Of a DNA stretch of 5,149 nucleotides, positions 1-5,149 are shown piece after piece. The notes beneath the pieces are model-generated. The model saw only the letters and a list, made by a program, of their open reading frames with translations. It searched no databases and was not told the origin of the DNA. Position 1 is the first letter of the stretch. Each line of letters starts with the position of its first letter. Location: positions 1-5,149 of the forward strand of contig QKDT01000071.1 in assembly GCA_003251995.1 (NCBI GenBank), in the 5' to 3' direction. Position numbers and translations under genes: made by a program. Source of the DNA: Desulfovibrio desulfuricans. Its GTDB lineage: Bacteria; Desulfobacterota; Desulfovibrionia; Desulfovibrionales; Desulfovibrionaceae.

Positions 1-398
1 AATTCATGGGCGGCGGCTTTTTTATCTGCCACGTGCGGAAAAGCCGAAAAACAGATGACCATGTCCACGCTGGCATCGGGCAGGGGCATGCTTTCTGCCT
101 GGGCTTGATATGTGCGCACATGTGGAAAGCGTGCTGAAAGGCATTGCAGCATGGCGGTAGAAGGATCTAGTGCCCAAAATGCAGCATCACTCGGGGCATA
201 TTTTTGTAAAAAAGGCTGTAACACCCCCTCGCCGCAGCCAACATCCAAAATGATTCTGGCTTGTTTGAGGGGCAGGCTTTGAACCAGCAGTTCAACCTGT
301 TGGAGTTTTTCCGGGGGATAGTTGCGGGCCTCCCACCCGTTGGCCTGCGTATTGAAAAACTTGTTACGGTCCCCCCTGTGTGCAGAATTGTCTTGCAT
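1..398 (-). CDS. Class I SAM-dependent methyltransferase, N-terminal part (cut by left edge)
   Basis: This gene encodes a probable cytoplasmic enzyme that transfers a methyl group from S-adenosylmethionine to an unidentified substrate. Only 132 residues are visible; the reading frame stays open to base 1. Motif I of the Rossmann-type methyltransferase fold is clear at residues 51-58 (LDVGCGEG). An acidic residue at the end of strand 2 follows (ALDPS, residues 76-80, Asp78). A motif II/III-like stretch AESMPLPDASVDMVIC at residues 101-116 matches the Methyltransf_11 pattern (xxAExLPFPDxSFDxV). The N-terminus FFNTQANGWEAR (residues 14-25) is typical of ubiE/Methyltransf_11-like proteins. The ATG at 396-398 is preceded by AGGAG (404-408) with a 5-base gap, so the start is well supported. 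It lies 52 bases after the TonB receptor gene, separated by a terminator-type hairpin. The substrate cannot be told; linkage to a receptor suggests a role in metal-complex or corrinoid-type uptake or modification, but this is inference. Confidence 0.9.
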   Translation of the reverse strand, partial: MQDNSAHRGDRNKFFNTQANGWEARNYPPEKLQQVELLVQSLPLKQARIILDVGCGEGVLQPFLQKYAPSDAAFWALDPSTAMLQCLSARFPHVRTYQAQAESMPLPDASVDMVICFSAFPHVADKKAAAHE

Positions 399-410
399 AT
401 TTACTCCTGT

Positions 411-443
411 AAAAAAGCGCCGCTCTGCATGCAAAGCGGCGCT
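411..443 (-). terminator. Intrinsic terminator/attenuator hairpin between receptor and methyltransferase genes
   Basis: A perfect 9-bp GC-rich stem is formed by AGCGCCGCT (416-424) and AGCGGCGCT (435-443), with a 10-base loop. On the minus strand it is followed by a run of U (the six A at 411-416 on the plus strand, the first of which pairs in the stem). No T-run follows on the plus strand, so it works in one direction only. It starts 8 bases after the receptor stop codon (451-453). Its U-tract ends two bases before the AGGAG of the methyltransferase, so it probably acts as a partial terminator or RNA-stabilising element inside an operon. Confidence 0.88.
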
Positions 444-450
444 ACACGGG

Positions 451-2547
451 TTAAAATTTAAGATCAAAACCAACCATCACACTTGTGCCGGGCATGTTGT
501 AAAGCCCCCGGTTGTTGCCCGAAAGTTCCATGCTGTACGCATATGGAGTGTTGAAAATATTGTTTACAGCCACAAATATTTTGCCTTCTTCAATGTGCAG
601 ATCGTCATAGCTGAAGGTGTAGTCCAGCCTGGCATTAAACACGTTGATGTCTGGCAAACGGTTTTTTTCTGTCAGCGTGGTTACATTGCTGGTTGGTGCA
701 GTTGGATTTGTTGTACGCATCCAGTTGGCTGCGTATACATCTTTAAGATACTGGTAGTCGCCACTGAGCTGAAAATGCTCAAAGAACTTCCATTTAAAGC
801 CAGTTTGCAGGGAAAATGCAGGCGTATAGGGCATTTTGCTTGTACTTTCGCCGTTATCACCCCTGGCCCATGTTTTTAGCCATGTTGCACCAGCAAAAAG
901 CTCAAGATTGTCTGTGGGGGTAACGCTTGCAGCCAGCTCCAAACCGTCAATCTTGTACTCTGAAGCGGACGACGTGAAAAAATCACTGGTGGGATTGGCG
1001 TTTCCATACATATATGCGCGCAACCTGTCGCGCCCTGCGTCGTGAAACACCGTAGCGCTTGCGGTAAACAGGCCTGGTTGGGTATGGCTGAGCGATACTT
1101 CATAGTGGTCAACAACTTCCGGACGAATATCCTTGGTATTCAAGCCTGAGGGCAAAGACGTTTTGTTGGTCAGTAGCCCCTGAAGGATAACCGGGCTTGG
1201 GTAATTGACACCCCTGGCATAGTTGAGACCAAGGTTGGTGTTGTTATAGCCAAGCACCAAACCAGCTTGTGGGGCAACCTTGTCTTGAAACAGATTGCTT
1301 GTGTAGAGGCGCAGACCAGTAGAGGGCGTAACATGAAAACTCTCTTTGCTACCAATCATCTGGCTGACGGCAGCGTAAGGAGAAAACATGCGGTGCTGTG
1401 GAAACTCCCACGAGGTTGTCTGGTCGTTGGAGTATTTGCGCTGATCGTTACGCAGGTCGCTGATATCAAGGTCAAAACCATTTATAATTTCACTGCCATC
1501 CCATATGGAATAGGTTTCGCGCCCCCGCAATCCGTATAGGTTGTTGGTTTGAACCGATGTGGTTGTGTTGGAATTTTCTCCCCGCAGATAAAACAATGTA
1601 TCGTTGTAATAACCTTTGAGGTACCCGTTGGCATTGTCGTACTTATTGATGAGGCTCAGCGTGGCAAGGCTTGTCTGCGTATCGTAACGGTCTGTCGTGC
1701 GGGTGTTGGTTATGGGGTTGTTGGGAACTTGGGTCTGGGCGTCCACCCGGTTAGCCATAAGGCGCACCGTCCAGTTATCTGAGAGGGCTATGCCCATGTT
1801 GCCGTAGTAACTGGTCTGATAGGCTGCCGTGTGATCTTTGTGACCAAGAGTGCTGATGAGGCTTTGAGCGGCATAAATATCCACATTTTTCTTTTTTGCA
1901 CCCATGCCCACATTCTCAGCAACAGTGCCAAAACTGCCACCTTCTGCGCCAATGCGCAGTTCGTATCCCTCTTTCGTCATGTATTTGGGTATAAAGTTAA
2001 GCATGGCATAACCGCTGCCAAAGCGTGATGGCTGGGGATATTTGTATATTTCCATGCCTCCGAGCGCGTACACGGGGATGCCATCTGCCAGGGCCTGCCC
2101 ATACAGCACGCCGCTACGCGGTACGTCATCAAAATAGATGTTGACGTCCGGGCTGGGATGACTTGCACCTCGCCCGCGAACATAAAGACTCGCGCTGGTT
2201 TGCCCGCCAATGATGTTCTTTTTTTGATACATTACGCCGGGCACATTACGCAGGGCGTCATAAAAATCGAGGGAGTTTTGCTGACGGATCTGCTCTTCCG
2301 TCACCACGTTATATTGGGTGCCAAACCGTGTTTGAACAGGAACGGTTGGGGCCTGATCGGCAACGCCGTATGCGGTTACTGCGGGCAGATCATAAGCTGA
2401 AAGACTGCCCTGGGTGAGCTCCGAGCCGGAATCTGATCCCCCCTGATTTCCAGCCTCTGGCGTTGCATCTGCCGCCCAACCCGTCTGAACGCAAAGACAG
2501 TAGCCTGCAAGCACGGCAGCCACCACAATAGCTGAGACCTTTTTCAT
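451..2547 (-). CDS. TonB-dependent outer-membrane receptor
   Basis: This gene encodes a 698-residue outer-membrane receptor that imports a scarce ligand (siderophore, haem, cobalamin or similar) using energy from TonB-ExbB-ExbD. The first 25 residues form a Sec signal peptide: MKK, a hydrophobic core (AIVVAAVLAGYCLCV), then a likely cut after GWA. A Gly/Ser/Thr-rich linker follows, with a TonB-box-like PAVTAYG near residues 55-61. The plug spans about 76-190, with DALRNVPGVM, SLYVRGRG and IYFDDVP segments. The remaining ~500 residues fit a 22-strand barrel, with VNNIFNTPY near residue 661 and a terminal MVGFDLKF ending in Phe, the outer-membrane assembly signal. The frame extends upstream to an ATG at 2619, but the start at 2547 is preferred because it begins the signal peptide and has AAGGAGG upstream. 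The plug lacks the usual IEVxxGP motif. The substrate cannot be assigned. The gene is probably cotranscribed with the downstream methyltransferase. Confidence 0.95.
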   Translation of the reverse strand: MKKVSAIVVAAVLAGYCLCVQTGWAADATPEAGNQGGSDSGSELTQGSLSAYDLPAVTAYGVADQAPTVPVQTRFGTQYNVVTEEQIRQQNSLDFYDALRNVPGVMYQKKNIIGGQTSASLYVRGRGASHPSPDVNIYFDDVPRSGVLYGQALADGIPVYALGGMEIYKYPQPSRFGSGYAMLNFIPKYMTKEGYELRIGAEGGSFGTVAENVGMGAKKKNVDIYAAQSLISTLGHKDHTAAYQTSYYGNMGIALSDNWTVRLMANRVDAQTQVPNNPITNTRTTDRYDTQTSLATLSLINKYDNANGYLKGYYNDTLFYLRGENSNTTTSVQTNNLYGLRGRETYSIWDGSEIINGFDLDISDLRNDQRKYSNDQTTSWEFPQHRMFSPYAAVSQMIGSKESFHVTPSTGLRLYTSNLFQDKVAPQAGLVLGYNNTNLGLNYARGVNYPSPVILQGLLTNKTSLPSGLNTKDIRPEVVDHYEVSLSHTQPGLFTASATVFHDAGRDRLRAYMYGNANPTSDFFTSSASEYKIDGLELAASVTPTDNLELFAGATWLKTWARGDNGESTSKMPYTPAFSLQTGFKWKFFEHFQLSGDYQYLKDVYAANWMRTTNPTAPTSNVTTLTEKNRLPDINVFNARLDYTFSYDDLHIEEGKIFVAVNNIFNTPYAYSMELSGNNRGLYNMPGTSVMVGFDLKF

Positions 2548-2557
2548 TACACGTTTT

Positions 2558-2564
2558 CCTCCTT
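2558..2564 (-). promoter_or_regulatory. Ribosome binding site of the TonB receptor
   Basis: AAGGAGG on the minus strand, a near-perfect Shine-Dalgarno sequence, sits 10 bases before the ATG at 2545-2547. It decides the start: the alternative in-frame ATG at 2619 would put 24 charged and polar residues before the signal peptide, and this Shine-Dalgarno would then lie inside the gene. Confidence 0.85.
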
Positions 2565-2631
2565 CTTTTATCTGTTGCGCGGGGTGCGCATTGGTCTTCA
2601 GATTTCGGGTGTTCTGCATGGGTATAGTGTT

Positions 2632-2637
2632 ATTATA
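2632..2637 (-). promoter_or_regulatory. Consensus -10 box (TATAAT) upstream of the TonB receptor
   Basis: A perfect TATAAT on the minus strand lies in an AT-rich stretch and would give a 5' leader of roughly 78 bases before the receptor ATG. The hexamer 17 bases upstream (CCATAT) is a poor -35. That position is occupied by a 20-bp dyad (2647-2666), which suggests a promoter that depends on, or is blocked by, a bound regulator. The sigma-70 assignment is inference from the hexamer alone. Confidence 0.5.
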
Positions 2638-2646
2638 TATAAAATT

Positions 2647-2666
2647 GTGCTACCATATGGGCGCAC
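2647..2666. promoter_or_regulatory. 20-bp imperfect palindrome over the -35 position (candidate operator)
   Basis: The arms GTGC (2647-2650) and GCAC (2663-2666) flank the perfect 8-bp palindrome CCATATGG (2653-2660); 16 of 20 positions are symmetric, with only TA/GC unmatched. Its centre falls about 20 bases upstream of the TATAAT, exactly where the -35 element should be. The symmetry and position suit a dimeric repressor or activator site. I do not recognise it as a Fur, CRP/FNR or HcpR consensus. Confidence 0.42.
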
Positions 2667-2676
2667 GATGCCCGCA

Positions 2677-2699
2677 AAAAGAGAAAGAAAATCTCTTTT
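2677..2699. repeat. 8-bp perfect inverted repeat AAAAGAGA/TCTCTTTT
   Basis: AAAAGAGA (2677-2684) and TCTCTTTT (2692-2699) are perfectly complementary around a 7-base spacer. The centre is roughly 60 bases upstream of the expected start site for the TATAAT at 2632-2637, a distance often seen for activator sites. It could also form an AU-rich hairpin in a transcript from further upstream. Its function is unknown. Confidence 0.4.
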
Positions 2700-2760
2700 C
2701 TTCGCTTCAGCAATATCATTTTGGGCTGGGCAAGTGTTATGTATATAAAAAAAGTAACAC

Positions 2761-2789
2761 ACAGTACGACTTGAATAAAACGCAGTCAA
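2761..2789 (-). promoter_or_regulatory. Possible sigma-70 promoter TTGACT-N17-TACTGT
   Basis: On the minus strand TTGACT (2784-2789) is a strong -35 match and sits exactly 17 bases from TACTGT (2761-2766), a weak -10 that matches three of six bases. A TATATA-rich stretch follows at 2741-2750 and could act as an alternative -10. The promoter would start transcription just downstream of the terminator at 2853-2891, bypassing it, with a leader of about 200 bases to the receptor. It is weakly supported. Confidence 0.3.
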
Positions 2790-2852
2790 GCACCTGCCGC
2801 CATCAGTGTGCAAAGTTTGACTTATCAGCCGCACCTGTAGAAGGGGGAGATA

Positions 2853-2891
2853 CAAAAAACGGCAACTTGCTGGTTTATCAACGGTTGCCGT
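2853..2891 (-). terminator. Intrinsic terminator upstream of the TonB receptor
   Basis: In minus-strand RNA, ACGGCAAC (2891-2884) pairs perfectly with GUUGCCGU (2866-2859). The stem continues with UUG (2881-2879) against CAA (2869-2867) after a 2-base bulge, leaving a 9-base loop. It is followed directly by five more U (plus-strand A-run 2854-2859, then G). It points toward the receptor, about 300 bases before its start codon. It could end the transcript of the DUF2207 gene 380 bases upstream, end a small RNA, or be the off-state of a leader controlling the receptor. Confidence 0.72.
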
Positions 2892-3094
2892 GAAGCTTGA
2901 TCGCGAACAGCTTAAAGCTTGAACGCTATTTGGGGGTGCAGGTGTGGCAACAGCGGTGCGGCTGAATCCAGTTTCAGGCACCACGGTTACGCTATGGTGT
3001 TGCCAACCTAATCAGCCGTACGTCCCAACGTGATCTTAATGACATTGTTGGGAATGCTCGGGGTACAATAAAGGTTTAATGATTAAGGGCTGAT
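2859..3094 (-). ncRNA. Candidate structured leader or small RNA with switchable terminator
   Basis: Read on the minus strand, this segment holds several nested stems. AUCAGCC (3094-3088) pairs with GGCUGAU (3017-3011) and encloses UCCCAAC/GUUGGGA (3053-3047 with 3029-3023). UGGCAAC (3005-2999) pairs with GUUGCCA (2951-2945) and encloses a 10-bp hairpin, GGUGC-CUGAA with UUCAG-cc-GCACC (2982-2973 with 2966-2955, loop of 6, 2-base bulge). Next come two AAGCUU palindromes (2915-2920 and 2893-2898), then the terminator. The 3' arm GUUGCC (2951-2946) can instead pair with the 5' arm GGCAAC of the terminator (2889-2884), giving an antiterminator. This resembles attenuator or riboswitch architecture, but I recognise no known class, and covariation is untested. 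Alternatives are a small RNA, or chance structure in the 3' region of the upstream gene. Confidence 0.4.
2893..2926. repeat. 12-base direct repeat with 22-base period
   Basis: AAGCTTGATCGC (2893-2904) and AAGCTTGAACGC (2915-2926) match at 11 of 12 positions, two helical turns apart. Each contains the palindrome AAGCTT, so the copies can also pair with each other in RNA. They lie between the hairpin region and the terminator. They may be a tandem protein site or part of the RNA fold; nothing decides between these. Confidence 0.35.
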
Positions 3095-3097
3095 AGA

Positions 3098-3126
3098 ATT
3101 AGCATGGATACATTTTTCGATACCAA
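3098..3126 (-). promoter_or_regulatory. Weak promoter-like site at the head of the structured region
   Basis: On the minus strand TTGGTA (3121-3126) and GCTAAT (3098-3103) are separated by exactly 17 bases; each matches four of six consensus positions. Transcription would start near 3091, at the left edge of the outermost stem of the structured region. The coincidence with the RNA boundary is the main support. Confidence 0.25.
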
Positions 3127-3179
3127 TGGCTGAAAACGGCTCGTTGTAATAGTATTTAGGGGGCAGAGACCATTTTTCG
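3111..3179. repeat. Direct repeat CATTTTTCG, 60 bases apart
   Basis: The 9-mer CATTTTTCG occurs at 3111-3119 and 3171-3179, exactly 60 bases apart, in the AT-rich part between the DUF2207 stop codon and the structured region. The first copy lies inside the weak promoter-like spacer at 3104-3120. It may be a protein-binding pair or chance. Confidence 0.25.
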
Positions 3180-3269
3180 CCATCCTTTATTAGCCCCCAG
3201 CGTGATCTCGGCTACCATAAAGATGCTCTGTAGATGACAAACAACGACCTTTCTTTGCAGAATATTCAA
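3127..3269. other. Gene-free AT-rich stretch downstream of the DUF2207 gene
   Basis: I see no gene here on either strand. The only structure is a GGGGGC (3159-3164)/GCCCCC (3193-3198) stem with a 28-base loop. It is not followed by a T-run on the minus strand (TAAATACT follows), so it is not a convincing terminator for the DUF2207 gene. The nearest good terminator in that direction is at 2853-2891, implying either a long 3' untranslated region or factor-dependent ending. Confidence 0.45.
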
Positions 3270-5149
3270 TTAGAGGCCGCCCCCACCGCCGCCCCCAGAA
3301 CCGCTGCCAGCGCCGCCTCCGTCAGAACTGAAGCCGCTGGATGATGAGGATTCTGCAGAAGCGGAAGATGCGCTAACAGCGCTGCCAAAACCGTGGGAAA
3401 AATCATTCCATCCGTCTTGCCCATGCACCAGCGAGGCCTCAACGCCGCTGTCTTCCAGAGCGCCAGCCTGAAGTTGGTCGGCAAATCTGTTGCACCAGGT
3501 TTTTTCCAGGCCCAGCACAAGGGCGTATGGCAGCAGACGGCGAAAAACCTCAGGCGTGTCTTCCGGCCTTTGGTCCTTGGCGCTAACCTGCTCCATACGT
3601 GGCAGCTCTGCTGTGCGCATATACATGGCAAGCCCTTCAATTTCATCCAGAACAACGCGGGCAGAGGGGCTAGGAGCCTTGATAATGGCAGTGAATACAA
3701 GCGTTGTGATGATCATGAGCAGCGGCAGCAGCCATTCAAAATCGGCATAGTATATTTGCAGAACAATGGCACCAATGCCGAGCAGCGGCAGCGCCGTGGT
3801 CGCCAAAATTGCTGTAAGATGTTTGCCCCTTTGTTGCATGAGCAGAAAAGGAAGCGCAAGGGCAGCGCAAAATACCGAACAGACCAGAAACAGCAGCAAA
3901 TAAGGTAGCAAGGCCGAGGTGCCGGGAGCTATAAGCCAAAGATCAACCTCCCAAAAACTCGCCGTAATCGCCACGGGCAAGACCACAAAGCACCCCAGGA
4001 TCGCTACCCAGGCGTTAAGCCGCCAGGCATTCTTGAGGTTTCGCTTTACACTGGTGGTGGCTGCATTGAATATGCTGCGTATGTCTTCATTTTTAGGGCT
4101 GAGCAACAGCATCTTGCTCTTACCCACACAGCGCGCAAGCTCTCGGTATACCGCCAGTTCTTCTGTTGAAAGTTCCTCGTTGTGCTTGTTGGGGGTGCTG
4201 GCAAGCTCCAGGGTGTAGGTTTTTGCATCCGCCTTGCTGATGCGGCACATCCCTTTAAACGCCAGCGACAGAAACGTTGCAGCTAGCCCACGACCAGAAA
4301 TGCGGGTTGCCTTGCGCAAATATTCTATCGCCAGCGGTGAGAGCGGTTTTGATGAGGCACCATTGGCTATCTTGCTGTTCAACTGCGCTTGGGTGGGCGG
4401 ATAGTAGCGGGGAATGATGGTACCCTTGGGCGGGTCAATCCCCAGCCGCTGCCAAAGCAAAAAGAAATACAGAAAAACGGCGCAAAAGGCCAAAGCTTGC
4501 GCTGGCAGAAGGGGATTCTCGTACAATATCACAAAAAGCAGGCCACGATCCCGTATGGCCTGTTCTTCTTCCAGTTGGGCTTTTTCAAGGGCGGCATCCT
4601 CAAGCTGTTGGCGCTCCGCGAGGGCCAGGGCCGGGTCGGCTATGCTGTTTTTGTCAAAGGCCACCGCCACGGTAAACTGTGTGTCTGGCTCAAGTGCGGG
4701 CAGTGTAAAACTTGCTTCATTGCTTTGTGGCTGGGAAATTTTGATATTGCCGGAATTTTTGGAGCCGGACTGGCCCGCCCATGCCGCTGTTTGCTGCACT
4801 GCAACGCCCTTGGGCAGGATAATGCGGCAGGAGATGCCCATCATGGGGAACCCCCATACCCCTGTGGTGTTCCAGTTTAGCTCACCGTTGGATTCATAAA
4901 AACGCAGGTGCAGTGATGTGTCGTACTCCAGTATAAACCGGTGCAGACCAAGGGAGAGGGGCTGGGCGTTGCGCATGAGTACGCGGATATTGTCCCCCCT
5001 TGTTTCTGTTTCCACCGGGTTCAGGGGCTTGCCGTCAATGCTTACAGACGTAACGGTAAACGGAACCATGCCTCGGTAGGCGGTTGGGCCAGAATAAAGC
5101 AGGGGAATTTCTCTGTAGATCCCTTTTTTAATCTGATCGCCTTCTGCTT
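3270..5149 (-). CDS. DUF2207-family membrane protein with Ser/Gly-rich tail (N-terminus cut by right edge)
   Basis: This gene encodes a predicted inner-membrane protein of the DUF2207 family (the E. coli YciQ family), whose molecular function is unknown. The first ATG in view (5067-5069) is not the start: the frame stays open to the edge and encodes GIYREIPLLYSGP just upstream, the family's N-terminal signature. Of 625 visible residues, about 1-165 form the extracytoplasmic DUF2207 domain. A charged helix rich in Glu, Gln and Ala follows at about 175-200, then a membrane segment at about 215-232, with IPRYYPP just after. A cytoplasmic domain precedes four membrane segments at about 378-398, 413-437, 444-466 and 472-490. 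The family motif LPYALVLGLEKTW lies near 539-551. The end is a Ser-rich then Gly-rich tail (about 590-625) finishing GGGGGGGL, typical of the family. In many bacteria a lemA gene sits beside DUF2207 genes, so one may lie beyond the right edge. Confidence 0.93.
   Translation of the reverse strand, partial: AEGDQIKKGIYREIPLLYSGPTAYRGMVPFTVTSVSIDGKPLNPVETETRGDNIRVLMRNAQPLSLGLHRFILEYDTSLHLRFYESNGELNWNTTGVWGFPMMGISCRIILPKGVAVQQTAAWAGQSGSKNSGNIKISQPQSNEASFTLPALEPDTQFTVAVAFDKNSIADPALALAERQQLEDAALEKAQLEEEQAIRDRGLLFVILYENPLLPAQALAFCAVFLYFFLLWQRLGIDPPKGTIIPRYYPPTQAQLNSKIANGASSKPLSPLAIEYLRKATRISGRGLAATFLSLAFKGMCRISKADAKTYTLELASTPNKHNEELSTEELAVYRELARCVGKSKMLLLSPKNEDIRSIFNAATTSVKRNLKNAWRLNAWVAILGCFVVLPVAITASFWEVDLWLIAPGTSALLPYLLLFLVCSVFCAALALPFLLMQQRGKHLTAILATTALPLLGIGAIVLQIYYADFEWLLPLLMIITTLVFTAIIKAPSPSARVVLDEIEGLAMYMRTAELPRMEQVSAKDQRPEDTPEVFRRLLPYALVLGLEKTWCNRFADQLQAGALEDSGVEASLVHGQDGWNDFSHGFGSAVSASSASAESSSSSGFSSDGGGAGSGSGGGGGGGL

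Larger units (their letters stand above)
2825..2965. repeat. 11-bp perfect inverted repeat bracketing the terminator
   Basis: TCAGCCGCACC (2825-2835) and GGTGCGGCTGA (2955-2965) are perfect reverse complements 119 bases apart. The right arm is also the 3' arm of the hairpin at 2955-2982 in minus-strand RNA, so the two pairings exclude each other. The terminator at 2853-2891 lies between the arms. Chance alone rarely gives an 11-bp complement in about 700 bases. Confidence 0.55.

Noticed and set aside
322..879. Plus-strand 185-codon frame antisense to the methyltransferase start and receptor end
   Set aside because: It overlaps two well-supported minus-strand genes and the terminator hairpin, and has no domain or ribosome binding site; it is a shadow frame.
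2548..2619. Upstream start of the receptor at ATG 2619
   Set aside because: It adds 24 polar residues before a normal signal peptide and lies outside the strong Shine-Dalgarno at 2558-2564.
2705..2725. Fur box in the receptor promoter region
   Set aside because: Minus-strand AAAATGATATTG matches only one half of the Fur consensus and is not well placed for either promoter candidate.
2598..2984. Minus-strand open frame of 128 codons
   Set aside because: It starts at GTG with no ribosome binding site, has no recognisable domain, runs through the terminator and promoter-like region, and overlaps the receptor's upstream sequence. Composition looks noncoding.
2821..3033. Possible decayed gene on the plus strand (frame encoding KKRQLAGLSTVAVKLDREQ, stop at 2920-2922, then open again)
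   Set aside because: The peptide looks coding-like, but there is no start codon, an in-frame stop divides it, and no family is recognisable. The RNA-structure reading explains the region at least as well.
2853..3060. Cobalamin riboswitch upstream of the TonB receptor
   Set aside because: The segment CCGCACCGCUGU loosely resembles part of the cobalamin core, and the gene context fits. However, I find no B12-box-like segment downstream, and the GGUG segment pairs with CACC in a simple hairpin, unlike the known fold. A covariance-model search would be decisive.
3159..3198. Terminator of the DUF2207 gene
   Set aside because: The GGGGGC/GCCCCC stem has a 28-base loop and no following T-run.
4389..4899. 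Plus-strand frames of about 160 codons within the DUF2207 gene
   Set aside because: They are antisense to a recognised family domain and have Cys/Gly/Arg-rich shadow-like composition.

Overview
The window comes from a Gram-negative bacterium of moderate GC content. Evidence is an outer-membrane TonB-dependent receptor with a signal peptide and a C-terminal phenylalanine. The overall look (a TonB receptor with a noncanonical plug, a DUF2207 membrane protein, mixed GC) would fit a Desulfovibrio-like sulfate reducer. That genus guess is inference only; no marker gene is present.

All three supported genes are on the minus strand, so transcription runs from high to low coordinates. From right to left: (1) 5149-3270, a DUF2207-family membrane protein ending in a Ser/Gly tail, with its true start beyond the right edge; (2) 3269-2548, a 722-base stretch with no convincing gene but rich in inverted repeats, one clear intrinsic terminator and several promoter-like sites; (3) 2547-451, a complete TonB-dependent receptor; (4) 450-399, a short gap almost filled by a strong terminator-type hairpin; (5) 398-1, the N-terminal third to half of a class I SAM-dependent methyltransferase, cut by the left edge.

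The receptor and methyltransferase look like one transcription unit. The methyltransferase ribosome binding site starts two bases after the U-tract of the intergenic hairpin, which leaves no room for its own promoter in the gap. Its expression probably depends on read-through, giving a receptor-high, methyltransferase-low ratio.

The most interesting part is the 3269-2548 region. Read as minus-strand RNA it contains nested hairpins, then a 6-nt motif and its complement alternating four times (GGCAAC, GUUGCC, GGCAAC, GUUGCC). The last pair forms an intrinsic terminator. This layout permits mutually exclusive terminator and antiterminator folds, as in riboswitches and attenuators. An 11-bp perfect inverted repeat brackets the terminator and competes for an arm of the central hairpin. 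I did not recognise a known riboswitch class. Downstream of the terminator, a consensus TATAAT box with a 20-bp dyad over its -35 position suggests a further, protein-controlled promoter for the receptor.
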